Of a stretch of DNA of 64,000 bases, positions 46,476 through 57,824 are shown in pieces. This DNA comes from Anaspis maculata (taxonomy: Eukaryota > Arthropoda > Insecta > Coleoptera > Scraptiidae), in contig OX421965.1 of the NCBI GenBank assembly GCA_949128115.1, forward strand, positions 7,940,753 through 8,004,752, given 5' to 3'. Numbering within the stretch: the first letter of the stretch is position 1; each line of letters opens with the position of its first letter. Below the pieces are notes generated by a model. That model was not told where the DNA came from and ran no database searches. It saw nothing but the letters and a program-made list of their open reading frames with translations. A program made the position numbers and the translations under genes.

Positions 46476-47229
46476 ATTCGCGATTTAAATTAATTTTTCC
46501 CGCCACAAAATGGCCGCGAAAGGCGGAATTCAACTGACAGCTCGAGGTGACATGAGATGTCATACTCACAACTCACAACCCCACTTTTATTGTATCAATC
46601 ACCCACCTCTGTCAGTCTGTCACCCACCACTCAGTGTTTTCTGTTTACTCCAGTTTACTCCTTGCTTGGCTTCCTAGTGTGGTCCCAGTTAGAGATAGTG
46701 CGTCTGTTTGCTGGTATTCGAGTTTTGCGAGTAAATTTAAAGTGATTGTTGTGTTTAGTAGTGTTACTGTATCCCATCGTTAGTCACAGAACGTGAACGA
46801 GGAAACTTTGGTGGACAAGAGAAATGGAAAGAAGACTGGGCTCAACAAACTGTACCCGAATGAAACCAGCTCCTAAATGTCCATGAAGCACCTTCTGGAT
46901 TCGAACTCCCCGGAACTTCAAGAGGGTTCGCACAGGTCCCGGACGATGTGCTGATTCGTTTTACACAACACAACAATCACTTTGAATTTACTCGCAAAAC
47001 TGGAATACAGCAAACAGACGCACTATCTCTAACTGAGACCACACTAGGAAGCCAAGCAAGGAGTAAACTGGAGTAAACAGAAGACACTGAGTGGTGGGTG
47101 ATTGATACAAAAAAAGTGGGGTTGTGAGTTGTGCGGTGCGTGTGACATCTCATGTCACCTCGAGCTGTCAGTTGAATTCCGCCTTTCGCGGCCATTTTGT
47201 GGCGGGAAAAATTAATTTAAATCGCGAAT
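46476..47229. mobile_element. 754-bp foldback with nearly identical arms
   Basis: The ATTCGCGATTTAAATTAATT start and its complement end bound arms of about 290 bp that match almost base for base (CACAAAATGGCCGCGAAAGG; CAGTTAGAGATAGTGCGTCT). The loop of about 210 bp (46758-46970) is unique. The high arm identity suggests a recent or gene-converted element. It ends 118 bp before receptor 2 exon 4. Confidence 0.88.
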
Positions 47230-47346
47230 ACCGTAGTATTGTGGAGATAGAAGAAGCCTTATTTAAATTTATTCTGCTGAGATTCACCAAAGTACTTGTT
47301 CAGAAGCCAGTTCATAGGATTTTCGTGTCGTAAAAGAAGCAACCAG

Positions 47347-47503
47347 CATGCACAAAATTTGCTTATGTTTAGAAAATCTTGATTTTAACGTATCTTCAAG
47401 ACTTGGAACAAAATGTAATGAAGATCTTGTTCATCCATTACTTATTCCGTTTATAATTGGTGGCTCCTCACTGGGTATAAGCTTGGGCATGTTACTTTTT
47501 GAA
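47347..47503 (+). CDS. Odorant receptor 2, exon 4 (transmembrane segment 5)
   Basis: Entering in phase 2 after AAGCAACCAG and leaving in phase 0 at GTTAGT, the open frame ends VHPLLIPFIIGGSSLGISLG and MLLFE. That is the equivalent of YPLLSGTAGGLFALVAIIVN in receptor 1 exon 4. The first part is less certain: another frame reads ILTYLQDLEQNVMKIL, which looks more receptor-like but would need a frameshift and a different acceptor. The gene may therefore carry a lesion here. Confidence 0.6.
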
Positions 47504-47820
47504 GTTAGTATAATTCTTGACGATGAGTCGAGAAAGTGTACCAATCTAATTACTTACTTATTATGTATGTATAAGCATAAGCATAAGCATAAGCATAAGC
47601 AAAATTTGCTTATGTTTAGAAAATCTTGATTTTAACGTATTTTCAAGACTTGGAACAAAATGTAATGAAGATCTTGTTCATCCATTACTTATTCCGTTTA
47701 TAATTGGTGGCTCCTCACTGGGTATAAGCTTGGGCATGTTACTTTTTGAAGTTAGTATAATTCTTGACGATGAGTCGAGAAAGTGTACCAATCTAATTAC
47801 TTACTTATTATGTATGTATA
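47353..47820. repeat. Tandem duplication of exon 4 with TAAGCA junction
   Basis: 47353-47573 and 47600-47820 are 221-bp direct copies; I find one difference (C at 47392, T at 47639). They are joined by 26 bp made of repeated AAGCAT. The second copy includes the exon body and its GTTAGT donor but not the AACCAG acceptor of the first. Confidence 0.92.
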
Positions 47821-47827
47821 CTTCCAG

Positions 47828-47947
47828 ATATATCAAGGAATCTATGAGAGCACTTTCTGCAATTGGGCAATGGTGCTGACCTACACATTGTGTGCATTAG
47901 TGGCTGTTGCTTCGGTGATTTACGGCGGACAAGATGCTGAAAATGTG
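47828..47947 (+). CDS. Odorant receptor 2, exon 5 (transmembrane segment 6)
   Basis: After CTTCCAG the exon enters in phase 0 and reads IYQGIYESTFCNWAMVLTYT then LCALVAVASVIYGGQDAENV, leaving in phase 0 at GTATGT. It has 40 codons against 37 in receptor 1 exon 5, with the same phases. Confidence 0.72.
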
Positions 47948-48266
47948 GTATGTATCCCTGCTTAGATTAGGGATCTGGTTGAGTAGGTACTCGGTTTAGT
48001 AGTTGGAAGGTGATGTTGACCAGAAAAGAATATGTTATGGATCTGGGTGGATCTTTCTTCCATCTAGATACGTAGGTATATCTTAAAATGAATAACGTCT
48101 TCCTCGGTACCTACGTTCTGTCCAACCTGACGATTCCGACTTTTTTTGGCTGCTATGTCCTACCTACCATCTACCCATGTTACATGTACCTACTCATAAA
48201 GAAGACAATGTGCAGGATATTATAATAAGTTGTTCGCCTTTTTTTGATGTTCGCTTAATATTTCAG

Positions 48267-48422
48267 ACGGAAAGTATAATGTATCAGTATTACGACGCGC
48301 GGTGGTACTTATGGAACAAATCGAACAAATTATCACTGCTTATTGCTTTGTCACAATGTACGAGTACAATGAATATGAAGTTGACTCAGACTTTAGTCAT
48401 CAACAATGAACTCGGAATTGAT
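48267..48422 (+). CDS. Odorant receptor 2, exon 6 (conserved C-terminal region)
   Basis: After TTAATATTTCAG the exon enters in phase 0 and reads TESIMYQYYDARWYLWNKSN then KLSLLIALSQC. This matches the ES...Y...WY signature of 7tm_6 receptors before the last membrane segment. It leaves in phase 0 at GTTAGT after NNELGID. The terminal exon (about 16 codons, expected to start with F) was not found downstream, so the 3' end is unresolved. Confidence 0.75.
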
Positions 48423-49190
48423 GTTAGTACCCGTACAGACCCAAATGATCTAAGGATCACCCCGAAATTTTATCTTGGTTAAAATGACATTTTCTCGAGA
48501 GAACATTGCCCGATTTTGGGAATGTTCCAGGCGCGTGCTGGGACCCTTAAGTGTGCGACAGAGAGAAAATACATCAAAAGTAATAAAATGTTTTTGGGAA
48601 AACTATCAGTCCGATTTTAGATCTTAAAAAAGGGTTATATTCAGATTTCAATTTTGTTTGATGCACTAGTCCAAAAAAAAATCAAAAAATGTTTTCAATT
48701 TTTTTTCAATTTCACAAATCAATTTCGATTTTTTTAAAAATTGCAGGTAGTCACTTCAAAAGTACTGAAAATATCAAACATTAATCCGTTTTCAAAAATT
48801 TCTGTAGCACAAAATAAAAATGGGGTTGAGTGGAATAGCTCTGGCTAAACTTCGCCCTATAAATAAAGGCCTTCATTATTCTTATTATTATTTACAAATA
48901 AATGGTGCCCTCCGAAACACATTTTGAAAATCTCTCTTTGTTATGTGCCGCCCGCTGCAGCTGTTCTTCGCGATGAGTCATTCACGATATATTACGCCAA
49001 TATATCTCAATGCTATACGATTTTTGAAATTGTAATTTTTTTAAATTGATTATTTCTCTCACGTGATCACACTATCTAGATCTACAATCTACTGATACTC
49101 CAAGACACTCATATCTGATTATAAAGGGACAAACATTGTGAAACCATATTGCCATTGCAAAACAAAAGGCTGCAGTTTATTTAAAACTAT
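48423..49190. other. Downstream of receptor 2 exon 6, terminal exon not found
   Basis: I looked for a short last exon here. An acceptor TTTTTTAAAAATTGCAG at 48746 opens a frame with VTSKVLKIS, which is not convincing. Nothing else is recognised. Confidence 0.35.
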
Positions 49191-49196
49191 ATACAT

Positions 49197-49456
49197 ATCG
49201 TCCCTTGCCAGGCGAAGCAACGTAAGCGACATTTTAGCAACTCTAAAGGAGAGACAATAAATCGTGTTGATTGCTTGATTGCCCATGAAAGAATATTATT
49301 TTGCATGTTTCATGTTATGCAGTGTATAATGAAGTATATTTTAGTGCTTGTGATAGTTTACTAATTCGACGCGGCTCAGTGAGGCTTTCCCAAGAAGATC
49401 AAAAACTCATTTTTGCCAGAATGGCGCTTACGTTGCTTTGCCTGGCAAGGGACGAT
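49197..49456. mobile_element. 260-bp MITE with ATCGTCCCTTGCCAGGC ends
   Basis: Inverted ends of about 30 bp (ATCGTCCCTTGCCAGGCGAA and its complement) bound a core without coding. TATAT-rich flanks are present on both sides. Confidence 0.85.
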
Positions 49457-49562
49457 ATATAGTATACACTGGAAGTAAATAACAAAACTGCAAAGAGCTC
49501 AAAACCATGTTGATTGCGCAAAAGACACTACCTACTCAAGAAGGAGAATCCTACTCCATCTG

Positions 49563-49660
49563 AAGTCTGTCTGTCTGTCCGTCCGTCCGTTTGACTCCTG
49601 TGTGAATATCTGTCTGTTTGTTTGTGTGCCTGGCTGTCTGTGTGGTTATCTTCGTGAATG
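49563..49660. repeat. CTGT/CCGT microsatellite
   Basis: CTGTCTGTCTGTCCGTCCGT is followed by scattered TGTCTG runs. It may be the microsatellite part of another HINE-like element. From 49661 to 50519 nothing is recognised except old fragments near 50160-50310 that resemble 61640-61760. Confidence 0.6.
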
Positions 49661-50519
49661 ACCTCAGCCCATTTGATTTTTGTTGGAATCGTGCCATTAG
49701 AATACACTCGTTTCGTATTAAATTCGTATTACCATTGTAGTAGGGAAGTGCGTGAACCAATCTTCAACTTCAGCAAGCTAGAAAAATCAATAACTTGGTT
49801 TGTCTATCAGCTCGACAGCTGACACAGCAATGAAGACGCTGACGCCATTTCAGTCAATACAATTTACTTGAAGGTCGCAGTTAGTCGGAATCGACAGCAA
49901 AAATTCGATCACGGGCACCATTTAGACACTACTGGACTTCAAAACGTATATAACATTAAATGACAAAAGTAAAATGTGATATAACCAAGATATTGGCCAT
50001 CATGATGGTCATTTGTGCCGTCATAGGCCATGGCCAGTTTTCTCAATATAGCAGTTGTGCCTCAAGTTGGGCTAACAAGTCGAGAAGTGCATATATTCAC
50101 GAGTGGAATTTGTTTGTTTTTTCATCATTTTAACCTCCTGCGTATGATTCTGTTGTCAAATAGGAGTTTCAGACAAAAACAGTGGCTCCAAAGGATAAAA
50201 TTTGAAAAAATTCAGGGTATCGGAAGTCTCACCAGTTCGAAATTAAAATCATATCCTCGTTGTTCGCTTCCGATCTGGAAAATCCCAAAACCTTTCCGAG
50301 ATAAGACATGAAGTTTCATAATGTCATGACTAAAACTGGGAAGAAACATTTTTTTCAGTCATGACATTATGAAACTAATCACAAACGAGTTTGGCTGAAC
50401 GCAGTGACAATTTACAATAAGGTTTACATGTCATCCTGTAGTAAACATTGTGCAGTGTAGATCAATATTCGATACTAAATAAATAAATAATCTAAATAAA
50501 CGAATAAAAACAATAGTCT

Positions 50520-52383
50520 GGGGGCATAGGGTCCAAAAAGGCTTGGCCGTGTGCAACTTCGTGAAGATATATAGAGATATGTCCTAAACGACTCCTGGGC
50601 GATCATGGACCATGAAAAATTATGGTGGAATATTGACATCTGCTGCAGGCAAATATGGTGGAGGCGCCAAAATGGGCTTATCTGGTAATAATAAACTGGC
50701 TGTAGCTCGTTTGTTTTTCAACGGATTTCAACATCTGGAACGTCATTAGTGAACAAAAAAATTATTTTCTTTTTTCATACCTGAATTCACAAACGTCATT
50801 TCGGGAAACTGTCAAAATTGTCTTTATAAGATATGCTAAACTCCGGCCTTTTTTGAAGGTTGTCTGATATTTTTGAAACTTGGCAGTATTATAGATCTTG
50901 AGGTGCCCTTTCCGAATTTCCACTTTTCCACTTCGTATATTTGCCGTCTTGGCCGCCATATTGGAAAGATGGCGCCCAAAAAACAGTTTTTTGTCACTAT
51001 CTTCATTTCAGTTGATGTGAGGTGGGAGCGTTTGTATGCGAATGGAAGCTTATTCAATTCTCTACAATTTGACACCTTACTCGTGTACGTGCTACTTCCG
51101 GTTCTTGGGTTATGGCTTCTAGAACTCCCTGAAGCATCAACTTTTGTCATCCAATTAGCATATCAAGTTGATCTTAGCTCCACGTGGGAGTCAAATTGAC
51201 CATAAATAATGATAAGTTGTCAACCACAGACCATTAATATCCAGAAAATCAATCATGGTAACGGTTGTTATGCAACTACAGAGTGAACTCTAAGGGAAAA
51301 TTGACTTTGAAAGGGTATAGCTTGAGAACCGTAGGTCTCACATGAGTGATTCAGATGTCAAATTTTAGAGAATTTGATAGACTTCCACTTTTGATATGAA
51401 GCCTAAAATTTTATGACAAATTTTCCGTAAATTTTCCGAAAATATGTTTTTTGGACGCCATCTTTCCAAAATTATGGTTAGAACAGCAGAGACACGAAGT
51501 GGAAAAGTGAATATTCTGAATAATGACCTCAAATTTCATCATTATAATAAGTTTCGAATGTATCTGATATCCTCCAAATGCTATATTACCTTTGTTTCTT
51601 TCCAAAGTCAATTTAGTTTCACAGTTCACCCTGTAATTACACAAATAACATAACCATGATCGATTTTCCAAATTTTTCATCATCTATGGTTGATGGCCAA
51701 AAGCTATTTATGGTTAATTTGCTCACTACATGACGGTGGTATCAATTTAACATGCTGATTGAATGCCGAAAGTTGATGCTTCTGGAAGTACTGAAAGTTC
51801 TAACTCAAGAACCATAAATCGCACATGAATGACTGATATGTCAAATTGTAGAGATTTGAATGGGCTTTCCTCCGCATATACACGTTTTAATCTTGAGTCA
51901 GTTGAATTCAAGATATTGACAAAAAACTGTTTTTTGGGCGCCATCTTTTCAATATGGCGGCCAAAACGGCAGACATACGAAGTGGAAAAGTAGAAATTTG
52001 GGAAGAGCACTTCAAGATCTATGATACTGCCAGGTTTCAAAAATATCGGATAACCTTAAAAAAATGGCGGAATTTAGCATATCTTATGAGACAATTTTGA
52101 CAGTTTCACGAAATGACGTTTGTAAATTCAGGTATGAAGTAAGAAGAGAATTCTTTTGTTTGCAAAATGACGTGTCAGATGTTGAAATCCGTTGGAAAAC
52201 AAACGAGCTACAGCCAGTTTTTTATTACCAGATGGAGCCCATCTCGGCGCCTCCACCATATTTGCCTGCAGTAAATGCCAATATTCCACCATGATTTTTC
52301 ATAGTCCTTGATCCCCCAGGAATCGATTAAGACGTAACTCTATATATCTTCACGAAGCTGCACACGGCACGACATATGCTCCC
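50520..52383. mobile_element. 1.86-kb foldback
   Basis: The ends GGGGGCATAGG and CATATGCTCCC are followed by GGCCGTGTGCA/TGCACACGGC and long matching halves (GCTACAGCCAGTTT, CCTCCACCATATTTGCCTGC). Both arms contain GGCCGCCATATTGGAAAGAT-type sequence. The centre is near 51450. Confidence 0.82.
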
Positions 52384-52874
52384 ATGCTACAATGAAGAAG
52401 GTACAATTTCAAAAGAATTTGTGCGTGATATTCAGCCTCAGTCCCAAACCTCAGTCCCCGCATTTTAATAATTTTAACTTTCCTGTGCAAATGGGCAGCG
52501 AGTTTTTATTTCGCACAAGGGCAGCAAACACCTTAGGAACGCCCCTGTTACGTATCGTAGTACGATACGCGTTTGAGTGTCGAAAAGTGGCCAGTAAGAA
52601 CCGTTGATAGGAAAAAAGTCATGGCATTTTAACTTTCTTAAATGGGCATGCTCCTACAAGTATCGCAGATCGATGATCTCAGGCAGTGAAATTTTGATAT
52701 ACACTACTGAGCAAAAGTTAAGGACCACTTTTTTAAATGTCCATAACTTCCAAACGCGTTATTCGGTTTTGACGGATTTTTTCACAGAGGCACAGAGGTG
52801 GTCAAATGTATTGTTAAGACAGCGTGTAGTGGCGCACTCATCAATAGGTACATAGGTTTGCAGTTCTTCGACTG

Positions 52875-53190
52875 TTTTTTTTTGCCCTGCATCAACAGCT
52901 AGGTTATTAGCAGGTTTTTGCCGTCGGGGTTTTTATTTAACGATAACAATGAGGACGATAACAAAGAAGTACTGTAAGATTTGCATCATTGGATCAGTGG
53001 GGAATTTATCAGTGTTTTTTTTTTTCGATGGCTTTCTCATTTCATCCCTCTTCTCGGGGCATCACCGCACGATAGTAGATGCCCCAGTACTAAGAGACGC
53101 GTGAAAAAGTCCATCTGGCCCAGTGCGGATTTGAACCCGGGACCTTCGCATTTGAAAGCGAGGCCGAGCTCACCGTGCTACCGACTGGGA
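52875..53190 (-). mobile_element. tRNA-derived SINE with 11-bp target duplication
   Basis: On the minus strand the element starts TCCCAGTCGGTAGCACGG, with a B-box GGTTCAAATCC (53127-53137) and an A-box-like TAGCACGGTGAG about 30 bp before it, as in a tRNA. It ends in a run of A (T at 52875-52883). TTCTTCGACTG flanks it at 52864-52874 and 53191-53201. The opposite arm of the host foldback (near 57095) has the uninterrupted sequence. The T-stem no longer pairs, so this is not a working tRNA. Confidence 0.88.
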
Positions 53191-53523
53191 TTCTTCGACT
53201 GTTGCTCTGCAGAAATGCAGCCCAAGCATTGAATCTTGGGCTAAATGGAGGTTCATCCAATGAAAAACTTCTAGTTTGCTTTGTAACAATGTGCTTAAGC
53301 AAAGTATCATGCTTAGTTTGTTCATTGACATCTTTCATCTTTAAATCTTGACCATCAATCTCTTCTTATGACTCAACAATGTATGAGGCACTACTTTCCG
53401 TTGATTTTGGTTGTAAACAGTTCATTCGTATATTTATTGTGCTTTTGCGTCAACATTTTGTAATTGTGGACACTCTTGAGGCTCAAAAACAAAAAATTCT
53501 TTATGCAGACTGTTACTAAAGAG

Positions 53524-55643
53524 CAGAATCTGTTGTGGGGCGACACAAAACTTTCCCGGCGGTATCCAGAGACGTCAGTACTGATTTTGATCGAAGTGTC
53601 CCTTCGGGAGGGGGAGGAACCGATTTGGAAATCGATGAAAAAATTCTATTGAGTTGAGCGTTTGGCGAGCATCCTACATCCATTGTTAAGCGGGCAGAAC
53701 AAATGACAGGTTAGGTCCAAGGTGATGAAATACTTAATCCAAAGGCAGAACTAGGTAGTTCACTGTTGTATGATATCTCAAGAATGCAATGCTAGTTTCG
53801 TATTAAAATTTTTGTTTCTACTTTAGATATGATGAAAAAATTACACAAACTTGATAAGGACTTTTACTGCATCGCATCTTTGTGTCAAATTTCAACCCTA
53901 TATCTTCAATTTAGAGCTTGGGTAGACAAGCCGAGCGACGGCATTCTGCAATCATTGTTGGACAGTTGTTGGCAGAACAGTTCAATCTGCACGATTACAT
54001 ATCAAATGATTGTGAAACTGAAAAAAAAATCGATCAAGTCCAGCGACCATCCAGGAAAACTAACTCGGATACACACATCACAATAAAGCACTGAGGTTCA
54101 AGATTCAAGGCGCTGTAGAACCTCATCCATCAGAACATTTAGTTCCATAGAGAGAAGGTTGTTTTTCAACCAAAATAATTCAGAAGATTGGACGAAAAAT
54201 GGTTGGAGAATATCCAAGAACCAATTGCCGATTGTTGAAAAAATATTTGGTGAAAATCGGTTCACGGGTAGAATACCTGGCGGGAGTTCTTATTATTTGC
54301 ACCTCAGGGCCCCAAACGACATGTGGAATGAGGCTTCGAGCCCTTAAAAAAAGCAGGTCCGGAACACACCTGACGGCACAATAGTTCTGAAGACTGAAAA
54401 AACGAGAGGGGAGCTCAGTGGGACTTCATGAGACACCCGTAGACACCATAGAGCTTCAACCAACCCAAGAAGACACAACGGCGTCGCTTGGCCTGAAACG
54501 GCAAAATCTGATAGTCACAAGTGGGGGCCCCATCAAGGCTTTGAACGGCAGTAAGAAAACATGGGGCCCTGGTACACCGAATCATACAAGGGAGCTGGAC
54601 ACATTCGAGATTGAACGTAGCTAGGTATACGCCAAAACGAGATGGGCATACTGGAGTTGCTAAAGCTACAGAAAACACAAGGGGGTTCACGGATCCCCCC
54701 AAAACGATACTTGAAGACACAAAGGATCGGAGCACACTGTTGTCTTGAACGATAAAAGAAAACACACCGAGATCTGCCTGTATCCATAATCATTTTGTCA
54801 CTTTTAGATACCAGGGATCACGATGGATACGTCAATAGCTGCATTTCTTTTACACGAAATCTCAGATAATCTCACCTTAGTTAGAGAGAGAGAAAGAGCG
54901 AGAATTGCATGAGAGCGAGAGAGACACAACTAGCAAATGAAGTGAGAATTCTCAGTTCAGATGATAAAAGGAACGCAGCAAACAAAAATGTACCGGTCCG
55001 GTTGCTAAGAAAATTGAATAGGCCAAAAGTCGAGCAACAGGCAAGCCCGGCTGAATTCGGCCAGGCCAAACTTTGAAAATTCATAGCGCTCGGCTGGTGA
55101 ATGATGGGAAACTCCGAGGGAAACTCTAACTTCAGCATTAGTTTGATTCTTTGATAATGTTGCTTCCTGCCAAGTTTGGTTCAAATCTGTCGTATAGATT
55201 TTGAATAATTAAAAGACAAAGCTCCAGATTTCGGCATTTTTTATAATTTGACAGATAACAGATAAGGAAATATTTTCAACTGTTCTGGACACAGTTTTTT
55301 AAGGACTTTCAAACGACATAACGCAAGTCAAGTTCCGTGAGATGTAGCTTCTGTGATTTGCTGATAGTGACACTTTTCTTCGACAGATGACAGCCAAAAA
55401 CTAATCCGGTCATTCCAGAGCGAAGCCATGTCTGCATACCAAATTTCAAATCGATCGGATCAACGTTTCGGCAGTTATCGTGGAAGGTCACAGACATACA
55501 CACTCACGGACAAACATCATTCTGGAAATTGTCTCAATCGTCTTGAAAAATCTCAAAATGGATATATCCGGCGAAATCCCAAAACTTTTTTTCTGCACGA
55601 TTACAATACTTTCCCTCCGTGTTCGTGGGGGGGCCGGGAAAGT
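53524..55643. mobile_element. Unclassified element, copy 1 (ACTTTCCCGGC subterminal repeats)
   Basis: It begins CAGAATCTGTTGTGGGGCGA and ends GGGCCGGGAAAGT. ACTTTCCCGGC near the left pairs with GCCGGGAAAGT at the right. It shares long blocks with 58429-60026 in the same order and orientation. Its middle (54290-54790) holds the degenerate minisatellite related to 32400-32800. No intact coding is seen. Confidence 0.7.
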
Positions 55644-56187
55644 AAAAACAAGAGAAAAAAGCTCACAAAGATGTCAAAATCTTGGGCATTGACAAGATGA
55701 AAGTCATCAATTTCATCACACGCTGATAAAACACCTCTGCGGTGACCAAAGAAGAAATGGTCAATTTCTTCAGTTCTTCTCAGGAAAAGACATTTGCGGA
55801 GTGTCGCTAAGAGTTCAAGCGCACAGGCGATGAGTAACGACCTTTATTGATCATTTGTCATCGATATTCGAGAGTTTAAATCCCTTCAACGCCATCAGGC
55901 TCTTTCGAATGCGAAGAAGTTGAAAGATTAACTTCAAGTTTGTTGCGCTGCACTGAGTGAACCCCAAGGACGGAAATGGATGATGGCCATACTCAGAGAT
56001 GTGTATAAGCCTTGTGTTTAGGTGTAGAAACCACCAAGAGCATCTGACGACGCAAACATTTGAAAATCGGTGTTTGTTTGAACCTCTGCAGTGTGAAAAA
56101 CAGCTAAAATCGAATGAGTTCTCAATCGGGATTGTTCGTTCTTCGTAATTGTACAGAGACTGATCAAGGATTAGGATTCCGTTTATG

Positions 56188-56226
56188 GGTGGCTCCATCA
56201 TGGTGTGGGCAGGAATTTCTTTGATC
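56188..56226 (+). pseudogene. Tc1/mariner transposase remnant in a foldback loop
   Basis: The 13 codons read GGSIMVWAGISLI, preceded by PFM. This is the conserved stretch between the first and second catalytic aspartates of Tc1/mariner transposases. It lies exactly in the unpaired loop (about 56166-56222); the flanking arms match each other. Confidence 0.75.
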
Positions 56227-57257
56227 AGTCCCTGTACAATTACGAAAGACGACAATCTCGATTGAGAACGATCATTTGATTTGAACTGTTTTTCACACTG
56301 CAGAGGTTCAAACAGACACCGATTTTCAATTTTTTGCGTCGTCAGATCCTTTTGGTGGTTTCTAGGTACACTTGAACACAAGGCCTATACACATCTCTGA
56401 GTATGGCCGCCATCCATTTCCGTCCTTGGGTTCACTCAAAGCAGCGCAACAAACTTGAAGTTAGTTTTTCAACTTCTTCGCATTTGAAAGGGCCTGATGG
56501 CGTTGGAGTGATTTAAACTCTTGAATATTGATGAGAAATGATTAGTCAAGGTCGTTTCTCATTGCTGGTGCGCTACGTCTCTTGGCGACACTCCGCAAAT
56601 ATCTTTTCCTGGAAAGAACTGAAGAAATTGACCATTTCTTCTTTGGTCACTGTAGAGGTGATTTATCGGCTTGTGATGAAATTGCTAACTTCTTTTTTGT
56701 CAATGCTTAAGGTTTTGACATCTTCTGTGAGCTTTTCCTCTTGTTTTTGTTCTTAAGTAACACTTCGCATTAGGATTTTTTTGTTTTTGAGCCTCAAGAA
56801 TGGCCACAATTACAAAACGTTGACGCAAAACCGCAATGAATACACGAATGAACTGTTTAAACCAAAATCAACGCGAAGCAGTGCCTCATACATTATTTCA
56901 GACATATAAGAAGAGATTGATGATCAAGATTTGAAGACGAAAGATGTCAATGAACAAACTAAGCATGGTACTTGATGAAGCGCATTGTAAGAAAGCAAAC
57001 TGAAAGTTTTTGATTGGATGAACCTCCATTTAGTCCAAAATTCAATGCTTTGAGTTCAGTAAAAACTATGCACTTCTTCAAAGCAACAGTCGAAGACCTC
57101 TTTACCGCAAACCTAAGCATTGATGAGTGCGCCACTTTATGCTTGTCTTCACAATACATTAGACCACCTCTGTGCAAAAACTCGTCAAAGCCAAAAAACG
57201 CGTTTGGAAGTTATAGACATTTGAAAAAGTGGTCCTTAATTTTTGCTCAAGAGTGTA

Positions 57258-57824
57258 CATAGAAGTCACTAAGTCAGTCAATTTTGTTCTTATTTTGTCA
57301 GTCCGATATGTCCTTGTACTTGGAAATAGTGGTCCGGAGTATTAGTGACATGAACCTTCCACTTTGTGACAAAAACACAAAAATAGGTAGGATAGTCCAC
57401 AAGACCGTGCTCTTTCGATTGAGTCGAAGCGCTACGCAGATTTTTTCTCTGGGGGGGTTGCCAGGGGGCTCCTGAAATTTGAAAGGGGTGGAGCCCCTAC
57501 AGAAGCACTTCTTAATATCGTTATATCCAATGGCAAGGAAACGTATGATTCTATTTTAAACCTTAACAGCATCAGTCACCATGTCGCTATCGTTCTTCAC
57601 TGTTGAAAAAAATAAAGTCTCCGGCTAGTACGAAAAATGTATTTCAAATTTTTTCCACCGACAAGAACATAAAAAATTGGCGCGTTTTATTTTTTTCCCC
57701 ACATTTCCGCATAAGCTTATTCCATGTATGAAGTCGAAAATGCGAAAGACCAATTTTCGGGAGAACGCAAAGCAAAGAAGTGAGCAATTTTCACTGCGCG
57801 CTCAACAGCGGTTTTTTCAATATT
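57258..57824. other. Spacer between foldbacks, nothing recognised
   Basis: GGGGGGGTTGCCAGGGGGCT near 57455 resembles an old G-rich MITE end. No gene is supported. Confidence 0.4.

Larger units (their letters stand above)
52700..57257. mobile_element. Tc1/mariner-derived foldback with nested insertions
   Basis: The ends are TACACTACTGAGCAAAAGTT and its near complement at 57257, followed inside by AAGGACCACTTTTT; TA stands at both ends. Without insertions it is about 2.1 kb, with the centre near 56190. The left arm carries a SINE (52875-53190) and a 2.1-kb element (53524-55643). The loop keeps a scrap of transposase coding. Confidence 0.83.

Noticed and set aside
53117..53190. Functional tRNA gene
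   Set aside because: B-box present but the T-stem does not pair, and the A-tail plus 11-bp duplications show a SINE.
55851..56381. 176-codon minus-strand frame
   Set aside because: It spans the centre of a foldback; its two halves are encoded by mirrored DNA, and the real remnant there is the plus-strand transposase scrap.
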